A stretch of 64,000 nt of DNA from Nibrella viscosa (GTDB lineage Bacteria > Bacteroidota > Bacteroidia > Cytophagales > Spirosomataceae). Of this stretch, positions 56,880 through 64,000 are shown in pieces. A model generated the notes under the pieces. That model was not told the DNA's origin and did no database searches. It worked only from the letters and a program-made list of their open reading frames with translations. Position 1 is the first letter of the stretch. Each line of letters begins with the position of its first letter. Both the position numbers and the translations under genes were made by a program. The stretch is from the NCBI RefSeq assembly GCF_039541875.1, contig NZ_BAABHB010000014.1:124001-188000 (forward strand). The letters run 5' to 3'.

Positions 56880-59800
56880 ATGAATCTATCTGAATTTTCT
56901 GTCAAGAACTGGCAGTTTATGCTGGTGATGTTCATTGCGGTGGTGGCGCTGGGCGTCAACTCGCTGCTAAATATGCCTCGTGGAGAAGACCCTGAATTCA
57001 CCGCTCCGTCGTTCGCGGTAATCATCGTCTATCCCGGCACCGATGCTACGGATATGGAAGAACTGGTGGTTGACCCCGCCGAAAAGAAATTCAACGAACT
57101 GGAAAACATCAAGCACGTCATTTCCAACGTTGATGACGGCCTGGCGGTACTCCGGATTGAATACGATTACAACCAGGACCCCGACGAGAAGTATCAGGAG
57201 GTTGTTCGGGAGGTAAACGCCTTACGGGCCGAACTGCCTCAGGATGTGTTCGCCATCAAAATCCAGAAGTTTAGTCCCACCGATGTGAACATTGTGCAGG
57301 TGGCGCTTGTCTCCGAAGTAGCCTCAAACAAGGAACTGGGCGACTATGCCGATAACCTGCGGAAGCGGCTGGAAAAAATTACCAGCCTCAAAAACGCCAA
57401 AGACTGGGGCTACCCGGCCAGCGTAGTGCGGATTGCCCTGAACCTGGAGAAAATGGCGCAGGAAGGTATTGCGGCAAACCGCGTCATTGGTGCCCTTCAG
57501 GCCGAAAACCTGAATATTCCCGGTGGCAGTATCCAGGCGGGTACCCGTAAGTTCAACGTGAAGACCAGTGGTGATTACCAATCGCTGGACGAGATCCGCA
57601 ACACCATCGTGTACACCAACGGCCAAAAGCTTGTTTACCTTCGCGACATTGCCGATGTAGATTACAACTACGAGGAAGAAACGCACATCACCCGCCTGAA
57701 CGGCCACCGCGCGGTGCTGGTAACCGCCGGGCAGAAAATGGGCGAGAACATTGATAAGGTCGGTCAGCAGCTCAATCCGGTTATTGACGATTTCGGCAAA
57801 ACGCTGCCGCCCCATATCAAACTGGTGAAGAGCTTCGACCAGGCGGCCAGTGTCAGCAAACGGCTGAGCCGATTTGCCAAAGATTTTGGTATTGCCATTC
57901 TGCTGGTATCGCTGACGCTGCTGCCGCTGGGCTTCCGGGCTGCGCTGGTGGTAATGATTTCTATACCGCTGTCGCTGGCCATTGGGCTGGGCCTGCTCGA
58001 CGCGCTGGGCTTCAGCATTAACCAGTTGAGTATTGTGGGCCTGATTGTAGCCCTGGGTATTCTGGTCGATGACTCGATTGTGGTAGTCGAAAATATTGAA
58101 CGGTACCTGCGCGAAGGCTTTTCGAAGCGGGAGGCTGCTATCCAGGCCACCAAACAGATTACACTGGCCGTGATTGGCTGTACCGTTACGCTGGTGCTGG
58201 CATTTCTGCCCCTGCTTTTCCTACCCGAAGCCTCCGGCGATTTTATCCGCTCCCTGCCTATGGCCGTGGTAACCACCATTCTGGCGTCGTTGCTGGTGTC
58301 GCTGACGATTGTGCCGTTCCTGTCGAGCCGCCTGCTGAAAGAATCGCATAATCCGGAGGGTAACATTTTCCTGCGGGCCATGAAAAAAGTCATCAGCGGC
58401 TCGTATACCCGGCTGCTGCATTGGGCATTACGCCACCCGGCCCTGACGCTGGTTGCTGCACTGGCGATATTTGCGGGGGCCTTATCACTGGTGCCAAAAG
58501 TAGGGTTTGCCCTGTTCCCAGCTTCGGAAAAACCGCAATTCCTGATCAACATCGAAACGCCCGACGGCACCAGCCTGCAGGCGACCAATCAGGTAGCGCG
58601 GTACGTGGAGAGTGTGCTGGGCCGGGAGCCGGAGATCAAGTATTTTACCACGAACGTGGGCAAAGGCAATCCGCGGATCTATTACAATGTAGTCCAGCGT
58701 AGCGAGGCTACCAACTTCTCGCAGTTCTTTGTGCAGTTAAACGATATGCCGCCGGCACGCAAGCGGAAACTGATCGATAAATTTCGGGATACATTTAAAG
58801 AATACCCCAACGCTCGGATTGAGGTTAAAGATTTTGAGCAGGGACCCGATCAGGAAGCGCCGGTAGCCATTCGGGTATTTGGCGAAAATCTGGATACCCT
58901 GCAGGCTATGGCCGCCCGCGTCGAAACCGTGCTGAAGGGTACTCCCGGTCTGATTTACGTCAACAATCCGCTGGCCACCCGTAAAACCGACCTGCGTATC
59001 AACATCAACAAGGAAAAAGCCGGGCTGCTGGGCATGTCGGTCGCCGACATAAACCGGACCATCCGGCTGGCTATTGCCGGCCTGAACGTAGGCACTTTCA
59101 AAGACCGGAACGGCGATGATTACGCCATCAACGTCACTATACCCAAAGGCAAAGTTGCCGATCAGCAGGTGCTGAACAGCCTGTACATCAATACCCTGAC
59201 CGGCGGAGCCGTGCCCTTGCGCCAGATTGCCGACTTGCAGTTTGAAACCAGCACCAACCAGATCCGGCACTACGATAAAGACCGCTACGTAACCGTAACC
59301 GGCTTTGTGAAGAGCGGCTACCTGGTGGATAATGTCTACAACGAGGTACTGAAAAAGCTGAACGTGATGAAGTTTCCGCAGGGCTTCTCCTTCAAAGCGG
59401 CCGGCGAACTGGAGAGCCGGGAGAAGTCGTTCAGCGGCCTGGGCACCATCATTCTGATTACGGCCTTTGGTTTCCTGGCGGTGCTGATTCTGGAGTTCGG
59501 TACGTTCAAGAGTTCGCTGATCGTACTGTCGGTAATTCCGCTGGGCATTATCGGGGCTATTGCCGCGCTGCTGCTGTCGGGCAATCCGTTCTCGTTCGTC
59601 GCTGTAATCGGCCTGATAGCGCTGATTGGTATTGAGGTAAAGAACTCAATTCTGCTGGTCGATTTTACCAACCAACTCCGGGCAGAGGGGGTGCCGCTGC
59701 TGGATGCTATTCAGGAGGCTGGTGAGATTCGCTTTGTGCCTATTGTCCTGACTTCGCTCACGGCCATTGGTGGCCTGATTCCGTTGGCGGTAGAGGGTAA

Positions 59801-59957
59801 CCCTTTGTATTCTCCGCTGGCGCTGGTCTTGATTGGGGGCCTCATCAGCTCAACGCTGCTATCGCGGATTGTAACGCCTGTCTTGTACAAGCTGCTGCCA
59901 CCGAAGGTTGAACGCAAACCGGTAGCAGCTGAGGAAGAGGAACTGGCGTTGATGTAG
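56880..59957 (+). CDS. RND family multidrug efflux permease
   Basis: 1025 residues. An AcrB-type proton antiporter with twelve membrane helices and two large periplasmic loops. N-terminal FSVKNWQFMLVMFIAVVALG, PGTDATDMEELVVDP and GLIVALGILVDDSIVVVENIE are typical; the last is helix 4 with the DD pair that relays protons. Helix 10-12 are seen as FVAVIGLIALIGIEVKNSILLVDF. Porter domains include QKMGENIDKVG. It resembles the HAE-1 branch; the substrate is unknown. The operon ends in a palindromic element 13 bases after the stop. Confidence 0.93.
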   Translation: MNLSEFSVKNWQFMLVMFIAVVALGVNSLLNMPRGEDPEFTAPSFAVIIVYPGTDATDMEELVVDPAEKKFNELENIKHVISNVDDGLAVLRIEYDYNQDPDEKYQEVVREVNALRAELPQDVFAIKIQKFSPTDVNIVQVALVSEVASNKELGDYADNLRKRLEKITSLKNAKDWGYPASVVRIALNLEKMAQEGIAANRVIGALQAENLNIPGGSIQAGTRKFNVKTSGDYQSLDEIRNTIVYTNGQKLVYLRDIADVDYNYEEETHITRLNGHRAVLVTAGQKMGENIDKVGQQLNPVIDDFGKTLPPHIKLVKSFDQAASVSKRLSRFAKDFGIAILLVSLTLLPLGFRAALVVMISIPLSLAIGLGLLDALGFSINQLSIVGLIVALGILVDDSIVVVENIERYLREGFSKREAAIQATKQITLAVIGCTVTLVLAFLPLLFLPEASGDFIRSLPMAVVTTILASLLVSLTIVPFLSSRLLKESHNPEGNIFLRAMKKVISGSYTRLLHWALRHPALTLVAALAIFAGALSLVPKVGFALFPASEKPQFLINIETPDGTSLQATNQVARYVESVLGREPEIKYFTTNVGKGNPRIYYNVVQRSEATNFSQFFVQLNDMPPARKRKLIDKFRDTFKEYPNARIEVKDFEQGPDQEAPVAIRVFGENLDTLQAMAARVETVLKGTPGLIYVNNPLATRKTDLRININKEKAGLLGMSVADINRTIRLAIAGLNVGTFKDRNGDDYAINVTIPKGKVADQQVLNSLYINTLTGGAVPLRQIADLQFETSTNQIRHYDKDRYVTVTGFVKSGYLVDNVYNEVLKKLNVMKFPQGFSFKAAGELESREKSFSGLGTIILITAFGFLAVLILEFGTFKSSLIVLSVIPLGIIGAIAALLLSGNPFSFVAVIGLIALIGIEVKNSILLVDFTNQLRAEGVPLLDAIQEAGEIRFVPIVLTSLTAIGGLIPLAVEGNPLYSPLALVLIGGLISSTLLSRIVTPVLYKLLPPKVERKPVAAEEEELALM

Positions 59958-59969
59958 GTTTATGAGTAT

Positions 59970-59996
59970 CCCTGGGCTGAATACTTCAGCCCAGGG
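59970..59996. repeat. Single perfect palindrome after the RND operon
   Basis: CCCTGGGCTGAA and TTCAGCCCAGGG form a perfect 12-base-pair stem with the three-base loop TAC. No T run follows. It resembles the single units of the REPIN-like elements but with another core. It could also act as a transcription end for the efflux operon. Confidence 0.55.
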
Positions 59997-60075
59997 ACTT
60001 GTTAGGAAAATAATGGTTACGGCTGATGCAAACTTCACATTGTACAAAGACATTGTAGAGCTAATCGGATAACTC

Positions 60076-61380
60076 TCACCGTACCAGAACTTTCTTCGAA
60101 AGCCGGACGTCTTCGCCGACAGCCTGAAGCGTATATATCCCGGCCGGCAGCGTAGACAATGGAGTAAGTTGTACTGTGCCGTCTGCATACGATTGAAGCT
60201 GACAAGGAATATCGTTGCCGGATGGCGACAAAAGGCGGTAGCCGGCTTCCGGCAGGTTTCTGGCCGAAAAACGAACCACATTACCCTCAATGGGATTGCC
60301 GAGAATGTCTATTCCTGGCTGGGAGTCATTCACAACCGCTGCGACAATCTTGGATTGTTCGAGTTTGTTGTCTGTATCTACCTGCACGAGCCGGTAATAA
60401 TTAGCACCGGGCATTGGCCGCTCGTCAATAAAGGTATACGTCATTTGCTGATCGGTATTGCCCATTGCCTTTACTTGCCCGATAGGAACAAGGTTGTTGA
60501 GATCATGGCCCCGTTCTACCACAAAATGCGAGGCATCACGTTCCCAGGCCGTTGCCCAATTCAACTGCACCTGTTTACCCTGCGGCTTAGCCTGAAAGGT
60601 AACCAGCTTGACCGGCAATACGCCGGCTACATCCCGGATCAGGAAATCGCCGAAGCGGATTTTACCTGTACCATTGTTGAACAGCAGTTTGATCCGCTGC
60701 AGGTTAATGGCAGCGGTTAACACGTTATAGTCATCAAAGACATTGGTGTTGTTGACCCAAAGATCATATTTGTTATTAGCTACAGTGCTCTTTCCTCCGC
60801 CGGGTGCTACATAGGTTAAAGTACCGCCCGTTTTGTTCAGCACCCAGGTGATATTGGTTTTACCGGTATAGTTTGGCGTATTCTTATTGGCGTCAGTATC
60901 CCGAAGGTAGTATTTATCCGTGTTGCTAGGGGCTCCTCCGCCGGCAAAGCAGATGCTCAGCTTCGCAAACAAATCGGCGTTTGCAGGCGTGCTGCCGCTG
61001 TTGTCCAGCTTGTTGCCGCCTACGTAGAAAAAAGCCGCTGAACTTTGATCGTCGATGGTTGATATGTCAATGCTGAATTGAATATACAGCGAAGGCGGTG
61101 TGGGGGCAAAATCAGATGCCCGGCAAAACCGCACCTGACCTGAGCTACCCGTCGGACGGTTGACCTCCAGATAATTGCTACCAATGGTGGCCGATGAAGC
61201 ACCCGTCAGGCCGGTGCCGCTGCTAATATCGGTAAACTGACCTACCGACGGAGAGGCTGTATTTATATAACTGGCTGTTGTGCCACCTGCCGAAAAATTC
61301 TGCTGGAAGTAAGTGGTTTGTCCAAAAGTCAGGTGAGCGCAAAAGGTTAACAGGAAAAAGAGGTAGAGACGTGTTGCCAT
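60076..61380 (-). CDS. T9SS cargo protein with type A sorting domain
   Basis: 434 residues. A signal peptide (MATRLYLFFLLTFCAHLTFGQ is split here as MATRLYLFF, LLTFCAHL, TFGQ) begins at the ATG at 61380. A beta-rich region follows (residues 20-240), with SPSLYIQFSIDISTID-like and GNKLDNSG segments. The last 190 residues carry an Ig-like linker (LNWATAWERDASHFVVERG) and the C-terminal sorting domain: ARNLPEAGYRLLSPSG, LSTLPAGIYTLQAVGE. Type IX secretion should export and anchor it to the cell surface. The passenger domain's role is not recognised. Confidence 0.75.
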   Translation of the reverse strand: MATRLYLFFLLTFCAHLTFGQTTYFQQNFSAGGTTASYINTASPSVGQFTDISSGTGLTGASSATIGSNYLEVNRPTGSSGQVRFCRASDFAPTPPSLYIQFSIDISTIDDQSSAAFFYVGGNKLDNSGSTPANADLFAKLSICFAGGGAPSNTDKYYLRDTDANKNTPNYTGKTNITWVLNKTGGTLTYVAPGGGKSTVANNKYDLWVNNTNVFDDYNVLTAAINLQRIKLLFNNGTGKIRFGDFLIRDVAGVLPVKLVTFQAKPQGKQVQLNWATAWERDASHFVVERGHDLNNLVPIGQVKAMGNTDQQMTYTFIDERPMPGANYYRLVQVDTDNKLEQSKIVAAVVNDSQPGIDILGNPIEGNVVRFSARNLPEAGYRLLSPSGNDIPCQLQSYADGTVQLTPLSTLPAGIYTLQAVGEDVRLSKKVLVR

Positions 61381-61490
61381 ACATATCACGATGGTTGCAG
61401 CAGTAAGTAATTGATAAACAGTTTGCTGCTGCAACGTTACATGATAATATGAGCGGTATCGTTAACAGGTGGTTATAATGCTTTTAAAAC

Positions 61491-62666
61491 CTAGTTAAAT
61501 TTGAAAATACCTTCATCTGTATTGATTGTCACCTGCTTACCGGCAAATTCCTCTACATGGCCAATGATCCGGCCTTCAACACCAAACTGACCGGCTATGT
61601 CAATCACTTGCCGGGCGTGAACTTCAGACAGGTAAATTTCCAGCCGGTGCCCCATATTGAAGACCTTAAACATTTCAGACCAACTGGTGCCGCTCTCTTC
61701 CTGAATCAGCCGGAACAGGGGCGGAATAGGGAACAGGTTGTTTTTGATGACGTGCAGGTTCTCAATAAAGTGCAGCACTTTGGTTTGGGCTCCCCCGCTG
61801 CAATGCACCATCCCGTGGATGTGCGGCCGCAGTTCATCCAGGAGAGCTTTGGCAATGGGCGCATAGGTCCGGGTAGGGGAGAGGATTAGCCGGCCTATAT
61901 CCATTGGAGTTCCTCCTGCTTTGTCTGTTAACTGTTTGGTTCCGCTGTAAATTAGGCTCTTGTCAACAGCCGGATCGAAGCTTTCGGGATATTTGCCGGC
62001 GAGGGAATGGGCCAGTACATCGTGGCGGGCGGAGGTAAGGCCGTTGCTGCCCATCCCACCGTTGTAGCTTGTCTCGTAGGTGGCCTGCCCAAACGATGCC
62101 AGCCCGACAATCACATCGCCGGCCTGAATCCGGTCGTTGCTGATGACATCGGCGCGACGCATCCGGGCAATGACGGTGCTGTCCACAATGATCGTCCGGA
62201 CCAGGTCACCTACGTCGGCGGTCTCGCCCCCGGTGCTGTGTATTTCGATGCCGTGCCGGCGCAGCATGTCCAGCACCTCTTCTGTGCCGTTGATGATCTC
62301 GGCAATGACCTCCCCCGGTATCAGGTTCTTGTTCCGGCCAATGGTGGACGACAGCAGCATGGGACCGGTAGCGCCCACGCAGATCAAATCATCGGTATTC
62401 ATCACCACCGCATCCTGCGCTATGCCCCGCCAGACTGATAGATCGCCGGTTTCACGCCAGTACAGGTAAGCCAGCGACGATTTAGTGCCGGCCCCGTCGG
62501 CGTGCATAATGGTGCAGTAGGCCGGGTCACCGGCCAGCACATCAGGTACAATTTTGCAGAACGCTTTTGGAAAAAGGCCTTTATCGAGGTTGGCAATGGC
62601 GTTATGTACGTCTTCTTTGGAGGCTGACACGCCCCGTTGGGCGTAGCGGTCGGTTGGTTGAGTCAT
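61491..62666 (-). CDS. purM: Phosphoribosylformylglycinamidine cyclo-ligase (AIR synthase)
   Basis: Closes the imidazole ring of AIR in purine synthesis, using FGAM and ATP. 391 residues, longer than the E. coli 345. Motifs: MHADGAGTKSSLAYLYWRETGD, DAVVMNTDDLICVGATGPML, STGGETADVGDLV, and GLASFGQATYETSYNGG. The C-terminal domain has SGGAQTKVLHFIENL and FNMGHRLEIYL. The start is the ATG at 62666; the longer frame adds eight residues. The promoter has TACCTTTG 29 bases ahead. Confidence 0.92.
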   Translation of the reverse strand: MTQPTDRYAQRGVSASKEDVHNAIANLDKGLFPKAFCKIVPDVLAGDPAYCTIMHADGAGTKSSLAYLYWRETGDLSVWRGIAQDAVVMNTDDLICVGATGPMLLSSTIGRNKNLIPGEVIAEIINGTEEVLDMLRRHGIEIHSTGGETADVGDLVRTIIVDSTVIARMRRADVISNDRIQAGDVIVGLASFGQATYETSYNGGMGSNGLTSARHDVLAHSLAGKYPESFDPAVDKSLIYSGTKQLTDKAGGTPMDIGRLILSPTRTYAPIAKALLDELRPHIHGMVHCSGGAQTKVLHFIENLHVIKNNLFPIPPLFRLIQEESGTSWSEMFKVFNMGHRLEIYLSEVHARQVIDIAGQFGVEGRIIGHVEEFAGKQVTINTDEGIFKFN

Positions 62667-62694
62667 CAGTTGGCAGTCGGCGGTTTGCAAGGAG

Positions 62695-62702
62695 CAAAGG
62701 TA
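62695..62702 (-). promoter_or_regulatory. -7 element of purM
   Basis: TACCTTTG on the minus strand, a perfect match. Confidence 0.55.
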
Positions 62703-62751
62703 CAGCTTTTCAGCTTTCTGCGGATGGCGGGACGTTCTGCTGTGAGGCAGA

Positions 62752-63750
62752 TCAATGGGTCAGCGTATTATCCAGATCGTCTTCGTTATACCACAGCCCG
62801 ACTTCCTGCCGGACAGCATCCAGGAGTTCAATGAGGTTAATGCTGTCGTCGAGGGTCCACAGCGGACTTTCGGTACGCCCTTCGCGCAGGCATTGCATTA
62901 CGTGCTGCGCTTCGTAGTCGTAGCCCCAGGTGGTGCGTTCGTACAGGAACACCTGTTCGTCGCCCTCGTGCGGCTCCAGCGTTACACCCTGGCTTTCGTG
63001 CCAGCGGCCGTGAATGTATATATTTCCGGTTTCGCCGTAAATGAAAGCGTGGGTGCGGGTTTTGGTGACGAAGCTGCTGTTGAGCACCGCCATTTGGTTG
63101 CCGGCGTAGGTCAGCACCATACCGCACTGCTCATCTACGCCCGTCGGGCTCATGGTAACCGACGCTTTTATGGTTTGTGGTTTGCCCAATAGCAGGTAAG
63201 ACAGAAACAGCGGGTAAATGCCGATGTCCAGCAGGGACCCTCCGCCAAGGTCTTTATTGAATCCCCGCTTATCGGGCAGGAATGGGGCCTGAAAGCCGAA
63301 GTCGGCGCGGATGCCCAGTACCTTGCCGATCGTGCCGGCTTCAATCAAATCCAGTGCTTTCACCACACTGGGCATAAACCGGCTCCAGAGTGCTTCCATC
63401 AGAAAGATCTGTTTAGTCCGGGCGGTCTGCACCATTTCCTGCACCTGCCGGGCATTCATCGCAAAGGGTTTTTCGCAGAGTACCGGCAATCCACCGTTCA
63501 GGCAGAGCAGGGTATGCGCGTGGTGACCCACGTGGGGTGTTGCAATGTACACCACATCCAGCCCTTCGCAGGTCAGCAGGTCCTGGTAGCGGCCGTAGTG
63601 GTGCGGTACGTTGTACTGCGCGGCAAAATCAGCCGCCCGTTCGGCGGAGGTGGAGGCTACGGCGTACAGTTCGGCGTCCGGAAGCGTGAGCAGATCAGTG
63701 GCAAATTTATGGGCGATGCGGCCCAGGCCCAGAATACCCCAGCGGGTCAT
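62752..63750 (-). CDS. Gfo/Idh/MocA family oxidoreductase
   Basis: 332 residues. An NAD(P)-dependent sugar or inositol-type dehydrogenase. The N-terminal Rossmann motif WGILGLGRIAHKFATDL, YIATPHVGHHAHTLLCLNGG, LCEKPFAMNARQVQEMV (catalytic EKP) and EALWSRFMPSVVKAL are typical, as is GGGSLLDIGIYPLFL. It resembles dimeric dihydrodiol dehydrogenase/xylose dehydrogenase-like members; the substrate is unknown. A TAGCTTTG element is 32 bases ahead. It is divergent from the partial gene at the right edge. Confidence 0.9.
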   Translation of the reverse strand: MTRWGILGLGRIAHKFATDLLTLPDAELYAVASTSAERAADFAAQYNVPHHYGRYQDLLTCEGLDVVYIATPHVGHHAHTLLCLNGGLPVLCEKPFAMNARQVQEMVQTARTKQIFLMEALWSRFMPSVVKALDLIEAGTIGKVLGIRADFGFQAPFLPDKRGFNKDLGGGSLLDIGIYPLFLSYLLLGKPQTIKASVTMSPTGVDEQCGMVLTYAGNQMAVLNSSFVTKTRTHAFIYGETGNIYIHGRWHESQGVTLEPHEGDEQVFLYERTTWGYDYEAQHVMQCLREGRTESPLWTLDDSINLIELLDAVRQEVGLWYNEDDLDNTLTH

Positions 63751-63781
63751 AAGCGACAGGTGGTTTAGGTAGAGAATAGGC

Positions 63782-63789
63782 CAAAGCTA
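63782..63789 (-). promoter_or_regulatory. -7 element of the Gfo/Idh/MocA gene
   Basis: TAGCTTTG on the minus strand, a perfect TAnnTTTG match. Confidence 0.5.
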
Positions 63790-63875
63790 AAAAGGAATAA
63801 GTGAGTTTAGGTTATTTTGGCGTTTTAATGTTAACCGCAGCGCCCTGACTGCGGCTACTACCACATCAATGTACT

Positions 63876-64000
63876 ATGAAGGTTGTGCGTTTTTGCTTTA
63901 TTGTCAGTCTGTTTCTTTGCCGTATCAGTTATGCCCAGGTCACCGAACAAACCGATCCGCTTCGTCCGTCGACCCCAGACACAACCCAGACTGGCCGGGA
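63876..64000 (+). CDS. Exported protein, N-terminal part only
   Basis: The gene starts at the ATG at 63876 and runs off the right edge. Only 41 residues are visible: a signal peptide (MKVVRFCF, then IVSLFLCRISYAQ) and a polar start of the mature part (EQTDPLRPSTPDTTQTGR). It is probably an exported or outer-membrane protein. No family can be named. Confidence 0.6.
   Translation, partial: MKVVRFCFIVSLFLCRISYAQVTEQTDPLRPSTPDTTQTGR

Overview
The window looks like chromosomal DNA of a Bacteroidota member, most likely Cytophagales close to Spirosoma and relatives (inferred from protein character, not from a search). Supporting signs are: many genes preceded by the Bacteroidota -7 element TAnnTTTG instead of a Shine-Dalgarno; a secreted protein with a type IX secretion (T9SS) type A sorting domain; DUF4369, DUF4350 and DUF4129 proteins; an rpmH-rnpA pair; and mid-50s GC. 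I see no rRNA, tRNA, CRISPR array, prophage or complete insertion sequence.

Layout. 1-8.5 kb: a partial secreted protein, an MgtC-like protein, uvrA, a Uma2-family protein, a heptose-7-phosphate kinase followed by a small frameshifted gene, hemE, a collapsed dehalogenase remnant and a glycosyltransferase. 8.6-20.4 kb: an MsbA-like ABC exporter, a truncated DUF4369 protein, two ferritin-like proteins with twin-arginine leaders, carB, an amidase, a GH130-like protein and an M61 peptidase. 20.5-27.5 kb: rpmH, rnpA, an S41 protease, tsaB, a YigZ-family protein and a second uvrA. 27.7-34.6 kb: a GH29 alpha-L-fucosidase, a nucleotide-sugar epimerase, Kup, and mntH diverging from an mntR-like regulator across a palindromic operator. 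34.7-41.2 kb: LptF/LptG permease, an EamA permease, then two large membrane proteins and a GT2 glycosyltransferase that look like a surface-glycan modification cassette. 41.2-46.9 kb: the MoxR/DUF4350/DUF4129/membrane/SpoIIM operon with a divergent RDD gene. 47-53.4 kb: M20 peptidase, PpiD-like chaperone, CrtA-like protein, lipoprotein, thioredoxin-like and universal-stress-like proteins. 53.7-60 kb: a TetR-controlled TolC/adaptor/RND efflux operon. 60-64 kb: a T9SS cargo protein, purM, a Gfo/Idh/MocA oxidoreductase and the start of another secreted protein.

The most unusual layer is non-coding. Two classes of short dispersed element recur. (i) Paired palindromes in inverted orientation, like REPINs, at 10451-10514, 16028-16111 and 18879-18976, plus single units at 16144 and 59970. 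(ii) Elements built from 7-, 8- or 9-base words, often as large inverted repeats, at 2903, 7187, 8548, 20783, 23022, 34569 and 43401. They lie almost exclusively at the 3' ends of genes. In at least six cases the stop codon, and sometimes the last residues, is encoded by the element: DUF4369, amidase, M61 peptidase, S41 protease, mntR and DUF4129. One heptad element lies in frame inside uvrA. Two of the genes concerned (DUF4369, M61) look shortened compared with their families. This recurrent link between repeats and stop codons is the best candidate here for an undescribed process.
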